A DNA stretch of 64,000 nt, taken from the NCBI GenBank assembly GCA_964016985.1, contig OZ024828.1:10940610-11004609 (forward strand), in the 5' to 3' direction. The notes beneath the pieces were generated by a model. It searched no databases. It was given only the letters and a program-made list of their open reading frames with translations, and had not been told where the DNA came from. Numbering within the stretch: position 1 is the stretch's first letter; every line of letters begins with the position of its first letter. The DNA is from Anodontia alba (lineage: Eukaryota; Mollusca; Bivalvia; Lucinida; Lucinidae). A program made the translations under genes and the position numbers. Positions 32,066-42,782 of the stretch are shown piece after piece.

Positions 32066-32748
32066 GGAAACAAATGTATTTAAGTAAATCTTTAACTTAG
32101 ATGCCTTTTTATTAAGTTGAGTATGCATTTGATTTTGCATAATCCTTAAATACCCCTGCTTGGGGAAGTGCAGGGATGAGTGATGTTACTTAATTTCTTG
32201 ATTTCGAGTCTTTACACCATTGGAAAATTGGAACTTGCTTTGGTCTCTGTGGGGCTTCAGGTGGGCTGTTCCAGCAAGGTCCTCAATAACCACATATATT
32301 TGAAAGCATCTCTTACTCGCTTCTGTGCAGTTGTAGTATTTCTGGGTCATTTACTGCTATATAGCATGCTTGATATTTAAAAGCCATATGCAGGCTATAA
32401 TTTGTGTGACTTGATTGAAACAAGTAAATTTCTTCTTTCATACCTAATATCCCTTGAAAATAACCATGGTTGATGTTTACTTTTAAGTAAAATTAGACAT
32501 CCTGTTTTGCCAAATTGGGCTTAAAAGCCTGTTACTTTGATTTAGTAGTTGTTTTTAACTTCGAAAAAATAATGTCTTTGATTTTGTGAAAAAAAATGTG
32601 TATCTGGCCATGTGAAAAAAAAAATGTTTTTCATAGTCAGTGAAATAAAACTCTGGCCGAAGAAAAAAAAATCCCAGCCCTCCCCATCCTCCATACTCCT
32701 CCCCCCTCCACCCCACGAAAATAGAATGGTCGGCCTCTAAATGAACCT

Positions 32749-32753
<5 letters not shown>
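32066..32753. other. No feature recognised
   Basis: Unique-looking sequence. A 66-codon frame at 32180-32380 has no recognised motif. Confidence 0.45.
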
Positions 32754-32802
<49 letters not shown>

Positions 32803-32827
32803 GAGAGAGAGACAGACAGAGAGAGAA
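32754..32827. repeat. (GA)n array with CAGA variants
   Basis: GA repeats, interrupted by GACAGA, adjoining an F15 element. Confidence 0.95.
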
Positions 32828-33290
32828 ATACCCTTTGACATGTGCGCCCAACGAAGACTCAAATCAGCAGCACAGTCAGATCAGGGTCTTCGTTGTCCGC
32901 ATGAAGGAAGGAACTTTGCATCGTCGGCTATCAATCACGAAAACATACCTATATAATTATGACCCCCTAAAACCCCACTTTTATATAGTAAAACTGGGGT
33001 TTACAGGGGTATACATTATTTTTTCTTATTTCTGCTCAAAACATAGATTGTGGGTACTCGTTAGAACCGCCTCCACGAGGCGGTTCTAACGAGTACCCAC
33101 AATCTATGTTTTGAGCAGAAATGTGAAAAATTTTAGAATTTTTCATCTGCAAACTTTCATTTTTTGGTGGTAAAATTTTCAGTATATTTGAATAGGCGTG
33201 TTCTCGTAATGCAAAGTCCACCCAGTGAAGACGCTGATAAGACTATTCCAAATATTAACTGGGTGCACATATTCGAAGGTACATTTTCTG
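32828..33290. mobile_element. F15 dimer split by F1 copy 12
   Basis: Left: ACATGTGCGCCCAACGAAG palindrome and linker ACTTTGCATCGTCGGCTATC. Right of F1: CAAAGTCCACCCAGTGAAG palindrome and CATATTCGAAGGTACATTTTC end. The F1 copy sits inside the linker. Confidence 0.72.
32932..33211 (-). mobile_element. F1 MITE copy 12 (nested in F15 linker)
   Basis: B end AATCACGAAAACATACC (CAT altered), A end GGCGTGTTCTCGTAATG, hairpin intact (GCCTCCACGAGGC centre). Joining flanks gives GGCTATC+CAAAG, matching the F15 linker without a duplication. Confidence 0.9.
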
Positions 33291-33368
33291 GTATTTATTA
33301 CCTGGTGATGTGTCCGGAAACTGTGACTAAATTATACAAAGTCCAAATATACTAGTATATTATCTAAG

Positions 33369-33650
33369 CATTACGAAAACACGCCTATTCCAAATATATT
33401 GAAATTTTCATCACAAAAAAAACTGAAAGTTTTGAGACAAAAATTTCGATATGTTTTTCATATTTCTGCTCAAAACATAGATTGTGGGTACTCGTTAGAG
33501 CCGCCTCGGCGAGGCGGTTCTAACGAGTACCCACAATCTATGTTTTTGAGCAGAATTAAGAAAATTAATGTATACCCCTGTAAGCCCCAGTTTTACTATA
33601 TAAAAGTAGGGCTTAAGTGGGTCAAACTTATATAGGTATGTTTTCGTGAT
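33369..33650 (+). mobile_element. F1 MITE copy 13
   Basis: A end CATTACGAAAACACGCC, B end GGTATGTTTTCGTGAT (last base lost). Hairpin intact with one G-for-A arm change. Confidence 0.92.
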
Positions 33651-33954
33651 ACTAATTCTGCATGCTCTGGCCATACTGCATGCATGCGCAGTGTGGACAC
33701 GCTTTGCCGCGCGACAGTCACCCATTTCAGCCTATACCTCATATGAAGATAAAATCATTTAATTTCGACGGTAGCGTTTGATCGGAATTGCGCTGAAATA
33801 AAGTACTGATTTATTTCAGAAAATACAATTAGTGCTTCAACATTATTGTCAATTAGACTAGCTAACTTCAGAAATAGCGGCCCTTTAAATCACACGGGTC
33901 ATAATGATATTTCGACAATCCATGTGCTGTAATATCTGTGTTTTGCTGCACAAT

Positions 33955-34332
33955 TGGTCGCAGTATTAACTATGCAATACACATTTTAGCAATGCACAGT
34001 TAGTCGAAGTGTTGACTTTGCAATACACAGTTGCTCGAAGTGTTGACTTTGCAATACACAGTTGCTCGAAGTGTTGACTTTGCAATACACACTTGGTCGA
34101 AGTGTTGACTTTGCAATACACATTTGATCGAAGAGTTAAATTTGCAATACACAGTTGGTCGAAGTGTTAACTTTGCAATGCGCAGTTAGTCGAAGTGTTA
34201 GCATTTCAATACGCAGTTGGTTGAAGTGTTAACTTTGCCATACACACTTGGTTTAAGTAACTTTGTAATACACAGTTAGTCGAAGTATTAACTTTGCAAT
34301 ACACAGTTGATCGAAGTGTTAACTTTGCAATA
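33955..34332. repeat. 31-bp minisatellite
   Basis: About 12 units of AACTTTGCAATACACAGTTG + GTCGAAGTGTT, with 1-2 changes each and one shortened unit near 34245. Confidence 0.92.
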
Positions 34333-34505
34333 CATTTTTTACTGGGTAGGATTAGTCCTCTAAGCGGTTAACCAATGGGTTTATTTAACCGTTCACCTCC
34401 GGCATTGCTGCCTCCGGGGGAGGTATGCCTATCCGTCCACCTCCGACATTGCTGCCTCCGGTGAAGGAGTTAAGCTGTCAAGGACCTGGAAGGCATCAAG
34501 TGTCT
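34333..34505. other. Insert within the 31-bp array, with an internal duplication
   Basis: CACCTCCGGCATTGCTGCC and CACCTCCGACATTGCTGCC start about 45 bp apart (near 34395 and 34440). CCTCTAAGCGGTTAACCA at 34360-34377 resembles the inverse of an internal F9 SINE block. Origin unclear. Confidence 0.5.
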
Positions 34506-34585
34506 CGTGTAACTTTGCAATACAATTGGTCGAATTGTTAAGTTTGCAATAGACACTAGTCGAAGTGAAAACTTTGCAGTTCTTA
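34506..34585. repeat. 31-bp minisatellite, decayed continuation
   Basis: TAACTTTGCAATACAATTGG, AGTTTGCAATAGACACTAG, AAAACTTTGCAG: two to three worn units after the insert. Confidence 0.8.
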
Positions 34586-34654
34586 TAACGTGCGCAAAAA
34601 TTGATAATTTTGGCGAGAGACACTAATAAGAGGGAAGGAAGACATTCCTGTGAA

Positions 34655-34872
34655 AATAGGCAGCTGCCTTTTGAAAAGTGGTCCACTCTAAAAGAAAGAA
34701 TTTGTTTTTCGTGGGAGCCAATTGGGAGCCATTTGGGAGCCATTTTTTTTCTTTTAGAGTAGACTTTTTTATCAAACGAGGATTGGTGAACAGAAAGGTA
34801 AATAGGAAGTCACAAAAGTTCTCTCCCTTATAATACATGGCGGAATATCTGCCAAGTTTAACAAGTCCCCTT
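34655..34872 (-). mobile_element. F7 element, reverse orientation
   Basis: GGTCCACTCTAAAAGAAAG, a GGGAGCC(A/C)ATTT triplication in the loop, TTTTAGAGTAGAC, GGAAGTCACAAAAGTTCTC, ATGGCGGAATATCTGCC, AACAAGTCCCCTT. It directly abuts an F17 element. Confidence 0.7.
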
Positions 34873-35083
34873 AACCCTTCTCATGCTGAATAAATTAAGA
34901 TGCCACGCCCACTTCCAATTTCCAGCCAATCAGATTACTTGATCCGGGTTTTTAATAGAAATTCACATATTTAATGACAAACAGTGCCGATCCAGATCAG
35001 TTGGCTTCTTCAGAAGCCAACTGATCTGGATCTACACTGTTTGCTAAGACAAGGCGTGTCGTGTTCAGCAAGAGAAGGGTTAA
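34871..35083 (-). mobile_element. F17 MITE copy 4
   Basis: TTAACCCTTCTCATGCTGAA, GATGCCACGCCCACTTCC, CAGCCAATCAGATTAC, AAACAGTGCCGATCC palindrome with GTTGGCTTC arms, and AGCAAGAGAAGGGTTAA. Best-preserved ends of the family. Confidence 0.82.
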
Positions 35084-35544
35084 ACTGATGCTGTCGTACA
35101 AATCTAACTTTGCAATAGTTTTGTACATCCTTAGGTAAATCCCAGAAAACGTTAGCAGTTGTAGGATTTCACCTTGTTGATCGGCAAACCTCATATAATT
35201 TCGTAACCAGTTTTCAGTTTTCAGATTTTTAACGCTGCCGGGCAACTGAGTCACATAGAGGCAGCGCTAATTTCGTAATCTACATAATACTTCATTTATA
35301 AAGCATATCTCCGGTCCGGAATCATACGAAGTGAGCCGAATGGACGTGATGCATGTTGATAGTTTTGTTGTTGCGCGACAGTAATGTAGCTAAGGTGCGC
35401 ACTGATGCTCGAAATTAAATAAGGCGCCACATAAGAAAAGCCTTAATCGCTTGACTTACCAGTATAATTTCAGGATTAATCTGCGTTTTCTATAAATATG
35501 ACATATATGACAGGGTAAAAAGTCCTTATTACTCCAATAAACAG
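35084..35544. other. No feature recognised
   Basis: Unique-looking sequence. AATCTAACTTTGCAATAG at 35101 resembles one unit of the 31-bp array. Confidence 0.45.
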
Positions 35545-35660
35545 TCAAAATTCAATGGCTCGAACATCTTTGGGACCACAGAGACTTGTTTGAGACTTAC
35601 TGAGGCTTAGTGATGGTGCCAGGTCAGGAATCAAATAGTGATAATTTACGGATTTTTTTT
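35545..35660 (-). mobile_element. F3 fragment
   Basis: TCAATGGCTCGAACATCTTTGG, then GGTGCCAGGTCAGGAATC: the same order as the start of the F3 element at 27026. Truncated where the GIY-YIG-type fragment begins. Confidence 0.5.
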
Positions 35661-35687
35661 CCCGATTTTCTACACAATAATAATTTA

Positions 35688-35880
35688 AGCGCGATCACAG
35701 ACCAGATGAACTGCACAAATCACGTGATAGACTGGGATGGCTCTCACATTGTAGATAGAGATGGGGATACCCGGACCAGACAGATAAAGGAAGCGATACA
35801 TATCAGGTTGCACACGCCAGTCATGAACCGAGACGAGGGGGCTTACAGTCTCTCGGATCTACGATCCAGTTTTCGTAACG
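35688..35880 (+). pseudogene. Fragment of a GIY-YIG-type retroelement ORF, C-terminal segment
   Basis: One frame reads SAITDQ, NHVIDWDGSHIVDRD, RQIKEAIHIR and MNRDEGAYSLSDL. From memory, the pattern NHxIDWxxxxIVDRE / R.IKEAI.IR / NRDEGAY.LS follows the GIY-YIG nuclease in C-terminal regions of Penelope-like and related animal retroelements. No start, RT domain or GIY/YIG motif is present, so this is a tail fragment. The family is recognised, the exact element type inferred. Confidence 0.65.
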
Positions 35881-36242
35881 ATGACGGAAAGTGGCGGAAA
35901 TTTCCGAAGAAGACCGAAGATGTCAGTCTCGGAAACGTTCTGGGGAAGACCACAGCTGCTGGTCGAAACTGTCAAGGTATTTAACTTTATCAGGGTTATG
36001 ACTCAAAATGAAAATTCATGAATGACACCAACCCAATGAACAGTTTCAAGGATATTTATCTGTAATATGTTTGGCAAAAAAATGGTAACCACTTCACAAA
36101 TCACGGCCTGTAACCTGTTAAGGAATAATTTGCTTAAATATTTGAAAAATCTCCATCTTTACGTCAGATGATTTCTGATGTCACAGACATGCGCAAATCG
36201 GTCAAGTTTTCCTGTCAGTTATGAGACCACCTCGAACAGCCT
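35881..36242. other. No feature recognised
   Basis: Frame continues open to 35984 without conserved motif, then AT-rich sequence. Confidence 0.45.
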
Positions 36243-36538
36243 CAAATAGGATCTAGAAATTCATCTTGACACCGTAATACAGTCAATGTACCTCCGTTTA
36301 TCACGTACAATGTCCGTTCGGCTTTCATTACACCCTATACCATCACTGATCCCCCTCCATATCTGCCTGTTCCGACAATGTTGCAGTCCTCGTATCGTTC
36401 TCCGGTTCGTTTCCAGACTCGAACACGTCGATCACAAACACTCAGGTTAAATCTGTTTTCATCCGTGAACAGAACTGTACGCTAGCCTTGCAATCGCCAG
36501 TTCTGATGCTCTTGGGGAAACGCATATCGCCATACACA
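36243..36538 (-). pseudogene. Tc1/mariner-type transposase fragment, two internal stops
   Basis: On the minus strand one continuous frame reads HQNWRLQG, a stop, RTVLFTDENRFNLSV, RRVRVWKRTGERYED, RYGGGSVMV, a stop, then TLYVINGGTLTVL and DEFLDPI. This matches the middle of Tc1-family DDE transposases, including the second catalytic Asp in FTDENRF and the GGGSVMVWG block. Both stops are TAG where the family usually has Trp. N-terminal HTH and final catalytic region are absent. Confidence 0.85.
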
Positions 36539-37796
36539 ATGTTGCCTGGTGAAAATATCTGTTTCTTAGTAGAGCCTGGCAACAAAACTTCACGACACAT
36601 CAAAGCTTTCATCGACTGGCCTTTGGGTGTTTAAGTAAAGCGACAGCTTAAGCGACCTCACTGCTTCCAAGAAATGCCTAACACCATATAATGTAACTAT
36701 GAGGCCCACCCATTCCCCCCACCTCGCCCACAAAAAAAACAACAACAAAAAAACAAAAAAACAAAAACAAAAAACAACAACAACAACAAAAAACAAAGGA
36801 CACGTTTCTGGCTCAAACACAAATTCTGAACTGATCGCCCCATACCGTTTTCCAGCCGTATTATAGGGGTATCTATGCTGTAGCTCACATTCTTGCTTTG
36901 TGCGCGAACATTGCTTCTTGATGTTTGCATGAACATTGTTAAGAGATGCAACTTTAAAATCCCACCTTTCCTTGAGTTTGAAAATTGTCAAGAGGTGAAG
37001 TTATACATGTTTATTATGCGGCAGACTGCATGCCTAGTTGTGAACCCAATCATTGTTGATGGCTATGCTTCACTCTTTAATTGCACGACGTCGGTTCGGG
37101 CCTCAGACTCAATGACAGCCTCTTCGTAAAACTTTAACCAGTGGGTTGGGGTTTGACGATATGTCTTTGGCTTGGCCCGCCGTGGTTCAACTATTGGTTT
37201 TCATTTACTCTTGCATACAGTAGAATTAGCCATGAGTACTCGTCTTTGTTTATTATAGTGATTAATTTGATTTTATATGTTTTCGCTTTGATGCATTGAC
37301 TGAGTTGGGAGCCTTTATGCGAACCGAATTTTCATGTATTTCTGTATAGCATCGGGACCCAGGGTGAAGTTAGCTAGCTGTAAAAGTGCTGTAAACCCCA
37401 CGGTGGTTTGCTCTACCGACCGTTCTAAGGCGGTGGTCCCGGTGTTAGTCTTACTCCTTGTTGCTTTGTGGTTTATTCTACAAGGCAATTTGTTGTATGT
37501 CTTTCCGTGTGTCATTTTTTTCTTGTGTTTTACAGTCCTTTTAGTATTGCGATTACCTCGCTTGGGGAAGAGAGAGCTAATCTTAGAGCTTTTCGTACGT
37601 TTGTTCGGTTTGTGCTTGTTTAGAATTGTCGGTTTCCTCTTCCTCTTGGGGTCTGGGAAGGGCTGCGGTTTGTGATTGTGGCACTCCCTGGACTTTTCTC
37701 TTACCTTTTTTTTTTAAATATTTGCTCCGTTAATTGTTTTGAGTAGCGTATTATCAAAACATTCCCAAGCGTTATTGTGTTTATCATATTTTCACA
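36539..37796. other. No supported gene; A/C-rich tract and one hydrophobic frame
   Basis: AACAACAAAAAAC-rich text at 36730-36800. A 113-codon frame at 37334-37675 (+) is Leu/Val/Phe-rich and could be read as membrane spans, but has no recognised family or regulatory context. GACCGTTCTAAGGCGGTGGTCC (37420) looks like part of an interspersed repeat I cannot name. Confidence 0.4.
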
Positions 37797-37983
37797 TTTT
37801 TGCCTCAGCGAAGCTATTTATAACTATTTATAAAGAAATCTAGCAACTGGCGATTTCATTGGTTAGGTTTTGTCAATATGTATCTGCACACCTAACATTA
37901 TATTCCAAGCTATTTAAAAGTTATAGTGATTTTCATAAACATTACGGATGGACGGTCATGCCTTGGCGAGGCGATTTGTTTAT

Positions 37984-38107
37984 GTATACGCTAGAGGGTG
38001 TAAGCAGTGTTGCAAACTTCATTAATGCTTATGAAGAGTTTCAATAAAATCGAGAATCCCATTTTCTAATCCGTAATGTGTTTTATTTTCCAAAGGGAAT
38101 CATTTTG
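37984..38107 (+). mobile_element. LTR-like fragment inserted in F13
   Basis: TTATGTATACGCTAGAGGG, TGCTTATGAAGAGTTTCAAT, AATAAAATCGAG (poly(A) signal), CCCATTTTCTAATCCG, TTTTGACG. The same blocks occur in 48742-49262. TTTAT occurs on both sides, a possible 5-bp target duplication. Confidence 0.55.
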
Positions 38108-38206
38108 ACGTTTATTATAAAGAAATCTGGTATCTGAAAATTTCATTGGTTAGATCTTGTCAATATGTATCTGCATGTTAAAATTATAGACATATTTTTA
38201 GTGGTG

Positions 38207-38515
38207 TCTTACGACATGAAAGCCGTAACAAAGGAATGAAGCATAGCTGAAAAAATTCTCACGCTTGCGGTGGGATTCGAACCCGGTCCTCCAGGTTAAA
38301 AATCCAATGCTCTGACCACTGAGCCAAAGAGTCGACTCCCTGACGCAGTTGTCAGAGACTGAATATATGCTTAGAAGCTATGCGTAATCTGCCAAGGCAT
38401 ATAATCGAAGGTAGGAGTGCTCGGTCGTAACACTCCCCATTTTCAAGGAAGTTATCATTTATGATGACGTGAAGCCATTTCGGCGAAATAAAGTCCAATC
38501 CCGGACGAGCCCCCA
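38207..38515 (-). mobile_element. F10 tRNA-headed SINE-like unit 1
   Basis: On the minus strand: TTTGGCTCAGTGGTCAGAGC (A box) and CCGGGTTCGAATCCC (B box) within about 38262-38340. A body follows with CAGCTATGCTTCATTCC and a GTTACGGCTTTCATGTCGTAAG end. Acceptor and T stems do not pair properly, so it is not a working tRNA. Confidence 0.75.
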
Positions 38516-38741
38516 TCTTACGACATGAAAGCCGTAACATAGGAATGAAGCATAGCTGAAAAAATTCTCACGCCTGCCGTGGGATTCGAACCCGGTCCTC
38601 CAGGTTAAAAATCCAATGCTCTAACCACTGAGCCAAAGAGCCGACTCCCTGACGCAGTTGTCAGAGATTGAATATATGCTTAGAAGCTATGCGTAATCTG
38701 CCAAGGCAGATAATCGAAGGTAGGAGTGCTCGGTTGTAACA
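38516..38741 (-). mobile_element. F10 tRNA-headed SINE-like unit 2
   Basis: Nearly identical to unit 1 (GCTCAGTGGTTAGAGC, CCGGGTTCGAATCCC) but lacks the stretch corresponding to 38432-38515. The two are head-to-tail. Confidence 0.75.
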
Positions 38742-39084
38742 GGTGATAAAGTTGAAGCGATTTTCACAAACTGGTTAGGGACAGACAGAAACGCCTCGGC
38801 GATGCTATTTATAAAAAATATCTGGTATCTGACAATTTAATTGGTTTGATCTTGTCCATAAGTATCTGCATGCGAAAGTTATAAAAATATTCTATACGGT
38901 TTAAAAGTTATAGCGATTTTCACAAACTGATTACAGACGAACAGACGGACATTGTGATCATAGGTCACTCCTCGTAAGTCCTCCATTCAGATGACTTTAC
39001 TGTTGGTCGTGCAATTGAGAAAAAAATGCAAACTCATTCTTATCTGATGCCCTTAGAACCTCTTTCAATTAACTTTTATATTGA

Positions 39085-40205
39085 GCTCAAAGAAAATTGT
39101 TTTATTTCTCCTATCAGGAGGTGTTAGAATCTCTGTTTTTATTTCTCACTTATATGGAGCCCTGAGAACCTATATTGCTTTATCTCTCGTATTTGGAGCC
39201 CTAATAACCATAATTGTTGTATCTCTTATCTGGAGTCCTAAACAATCTTTTGTTCTATCTCTCTTATCTGGAATCCTAAGTACCTTTATCTCTTTATTAA
39301 GAACCTCTATCTTTTTATCACTCTTTTATGGAGCCATAAAACAATTATTGTTTTTATCCCGACCTAAGAACCTCTTTCTTGTGTCTGCCGTATCTAGAGA
39401 CCTCTCTATCTATGAGCCCTAAGAAAATTGTTTTATCTCTCCTCTCTGGAACCCTAAGATCATGTCTTGTTTTAACCATCTTATCAGAAGCCTTAAGGAC
39501 CTGTATTATTTTTCTCTCTTATCTGGAGCCCTAAGAACTTTTTTTGCTCGATGTCTCTTACTTGGAGCCCTAAGAACCTTTAGAGCATACTCTCTCTTAT
39601 CTGGAACCCTTATACCCTTTTTATTCACTCTTATCTAGAACCCAGAGAACCTCTGTTGTTTCTCTTATCTGGAGCCCTATGAACCTCTGTTGATTTAGCT
39701 CTTATCGACCTTTTTTGAAATCGTTTTTTTTTTCTTTCTTCAGCCCTAAGTATCTCACTTGTTATTTCTCTCTTACATGGAGTCCAAGGAACCACTATTG
39801 TTTCACCTCTCATATCTGGAGCCCTAAGAAGCTTTATTGGTTTATCTCTCTGATCTGGAGCCATGAGAACCTTCCGTGTTTTATCTTTTATCTGGATCCC
39901 TAAGAACCTCTATTATTTCATCTCCCTTATCTGAAGCCCTTAAAACCTTTATTGCATAATCTCTTTTCATCTGGAACCCTCAGAGCCTCTTGTTTTATCT
40001 CTCTTATCTGGAGCCCTAAAACCTCTATTGCTTTATATCGCTACTATGGTCCTAAGAACCTCTATTGTTATTTAGCACTCATATGGAGCCCTCTCTCTTA
40101 CCTGGAGCCCTAAGAACATTTACTGCTTTATCTTTCCTATCCGGAGTCCTGAAAAATTAACTTTTTTTTTCTATCTTATCTGTAGCCCTAAAACCTCTAT
40201 TATTT
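39085..40205. repeat. About 38-bp minisatellite, 1.1 kb
   Basis: Units built on TCTCTTATCTGGAGCCCTAA + GAACCTCTATTGTTTTAT, about 28 copies with frequent 1-6 bp indels. Long frames such as 39081-39422 are repeat translations. Confidence 0.92.
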
Positions 40206-40206
40206 T

Positions 40207-40610
40207 ATGAGTAGTACACATTAATTATACCCGGTTGCATTTGATAATTTCATTGGTTAGGTCTTGTCAATTTGTAGCTGCATTAATTATTAAAATACAC
40301 GCCTCGGCGAGGCTGTTAATAAGGAAATCTGGCATTCAACAATTTCATTGGTTAGAGCTTATCAATATTTATCTGCATGCCAAACATTATCAAAATATTC
40401 CGTCGTTTAAAAATTCAAGGAATTTTCACAAACTTGTTACTGACGAGCGGTCATGCCTCAGCGAGGCGTTCTATAAAGAAAGAAATCTGGCATTTGATAA
40501 TTTCAGTGGTTAAGTCTAGTCAATATGTATCTGCATGTCAAAATGTTCTCAGCGGTTTAAACGCTATAGCGATTTTCACAAAATGGGTTAAAACAAAAAC
40601 TATTGCTTAA
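40207..40610. repeat. F13 repeat units, second cluster
   Basis: Three units with ATTTCATTGGTTAG, CTTGTCAATTTG, TCTGCATGCCAAA, GCGGTTTAAACGC and CGCCTCGGCGAGGC / GCCTCAGCGAGGC palindromes. Separated from the first cluster by the 38-bp array. Confidence 0.75.
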
Positions 40611-40809
40611 CCATGGACTAGGCGGTATGAGCAGATTTGCATGTTACATTTATTCATGAAATCTGCAATGTTCATTATTTTTATGTGATTTTTGTCGTCA
40701 GAACTTTTTTTCAGAACTTTTTATTCTAAAAAGAGAAAGAATCAGTGATGTCACTGTCAAGATATGCTTTGCAAATTGTACGAGTAATAATAATAATAAA
40801 AATAATAAA

Positions 40810-41336
40810 TGCGTCCAACCCGAACCGCGAAGCGGTTCGGCGTGCAGATGCACTACTATAGACTAACTATGTGACCAATGATGTGTGTGACCACAAATGT
40901 ATTGGTGGTTCGGTGCTTATCCTGAAAAACAATATGCGTTCCATGATTTGGCAGAGACTATTGGCACATCGGCCGTGCCGACAATAGCAACAAAGCCAAT
41001 AACGCCAAGTACTCCAATTGCAGGGGGTTGCAGGGGGTTGAATCACGCGACTCATGACGTCAGCCTACAAAATTTGTGATCGCCGCCATTTTGAATTTTG
41101 TCTCCACTTCGAATTTTATTACTATCCATTCTCAATCTCTTTATAAGCTAAGCATGATTAGTTTTGTGCATAAGGTACACTTTGATGTAGATTTTTGGAT
41201 AACCCATAGACTGTACGCTCTTTTCACGTAACAATCTAAAAAACGTCGACACAATAATGTGTTTGTTCGACCGGTTTGTAAATCATGTAAATTGTTATTA
41301 TTTTTTTTTCCCTGCTTTTCATAATGTGTAGACTCG

Positions 41337-41372
<36 letters not shown>

Positions 41373-41867
41373 AAAGAAAAAGAAACAGACCAAAAGAAAA
41401 GAAAAAGAAACAGACCAAAAAGAAAAAAAGACAAAAAACGCACAAACGGTCAAAAGTCTTTAGGAAAAATCCTGAAGCAGTAAAATGGATTTCAGATAGC
41501 GAACGATAGTGTATGTAGTTGTGCCTGTTACCGGCATACACTAGTTTTGGGTTTTCGGAAAGCATGGCCCCCGCCCATCCGGGCCCGCAAAATAGATGGG
41601 CTGCCTAAAGCCTCCATGGTAGACCTGCTAGTAACTAAGCAGGACCCGAATTCATGTGATCGGGTCTGGTAAAAGTCCCACAAATTTGGAGGCAATGTCT
41701 CTAAACTACTGAAATATTGTTGACTTGGACGTTATATAGCAATTCATGAAGTGGATTCAGAAGTCAAGCGTTGTCTGAAATCAATTCACTTAGATCTGTC
41801 AACCCACCTATGAAGTATGTGATGATGATTTTGACGCACGGATATAGGCAGCACTTATTAAATTCAT
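40810..41867. repeat. F14 tandem element, copy 1 (1.06 kb)
   Basis: Starts TGCGTCCAACCCGAACC with a CGAACCGCGAAGCGGTTCG hairpin. Ends TTTTGACGCACGGATATAGG, GTAACTAAGCAGGACC inside. An A-rich tract at 41341-41445 is absent from copy 2. No coding motif recognised. Confidence 0.85.
41341..41445. repeat. A-rich tract inside F14 copy 1
   Basis: About 30 A, then AAAAGAAAAAGAAACAGACC units. It creates Lys-rich and Phe-rich frames that are artefacts. Confidence 0.9.
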
Positions 41868-41929
41868 CTTAAACGCAAAAAATCAAAATAATAATGCGAA
41901 TGTAAGGTCATTGCCTGTCGTTTTATAAG

Positions 41930-42766
41930 TGCGTCCAACGGGAACTGCGAAGCGGTTCGGCGTGCAGACGCACTATTAAAGACTACCGATGTGACCAGTG
42001 ATGTGTGTGACCGAAAATGTGATCGTCCAACAAACGACTTGCGTGGTTCGGTGCTTATCCTGAAAAACAATAAGCGTTCCGTGATTTGGTAGAGACTATT
42101 GACACGGTGGCCGTGCTGATAATAGCAACAAAACAGCCAATACCGCCAAGTATTCCAATTGCAAGGGGTTGAATCTCGAGACTTATGACGTCAACCTACA
42201 AAATTTGCAATCGCGGTCATTTTGAATTTTGTTTCCACTTCGAATTTTATTTCTTTCCGTTCTCCGTCTGTTTACAAGCTTAGCATAATTCGTTTTGTGC
42301 ATATGGTACACTTTGATGTAGAGTTTTAGATAACACATAGACTTAACGCTCTTTTCACGTGATAATCTTAAAAAAAGTTCGACACAGGTAAGCGAACGCT
42401 AGTATATTGTGGTTGCACCTGTCATCGGCATACACTAGTTTTCGGTATTCGGAAAGCATGGCCCCGCCCATTGGGACCCGCGAAATAGATGGGCTGCCAA
42501 AAGCCTCCATGGCAGAGCTGCTAGAAACTAAGCAGGACCCGAATTCATGTGATCAGGTCGGGTACAAGTCCCACAAATTTGGAGGCAATGTCTCTGAACT
42601 ACTGAAATATTGTTGACTTGGACGTTATATCGCAATTCCTGCAGTGGATTATCAGTCAAGCGTGGTCTGAAATCAAATTCAGTTAGATCTGGCCAACCCT
42701 CCTATGAAGCATGTGATGATAATTTGGACGCACGGATATAGGTAGCACCTATTAAATTCATATTAG
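41930..42766. repeat. F14 tandem element, copy 2 (0.84 kb)
   Basis: Starts GTGCGTCCAACGGGAAC; TTGGACGCAC at 42724-42733 is its exact inverse, so a 10-bp terminal repeat is visible. Similarity to copy 1 continues about 30 bp further. CGATCGTCCAACAAACGAC is unique to this copy. Confidence 0.85.
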
Positions 42767-42782
42767 ACTGTTATAGGATGGG

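Larger units (their letters stand above)
37797..38958. repeat. F13 repeat units (GCCTCGGCGAGGC core) with two insertions
   Basis: Recurring blocks: TATAAAGAAATCTGG, ATTTCATTGGTTAG, CTTGTCAATATGTATCTGC, AAAAGTTATAGCG, TTTTCACAAACTGG, then a GCCT(C/T)GGCGA(G/T)GC palindrome. Units at about 37797-37983, 38108-38206 continuing at 38742, and 38800-38958. An LTR-like piece and a tRNA-headed pair interrupt them. Confidence 0.75.

Noticed and set aside
37334..37675. 113-codon Leu/Val-rich possible membrane protein
   Set aside because: T-rich DNA gives such peptides by chance; no family match recognised, no splice or promoter evidence.
38262..38340. Functional tRNA gene with a Lys-like anticodon region
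   Set aside because: A and B boxes are present but acceptor and T stems do not pair, and the same head recurs in a second repeat unit, so it is SINE-like.
39081..39422. 113-codon hydrophobic frame
   Set aside because: Translation of the 38-bp minisatellite; indels between units break the frame elsewhere.
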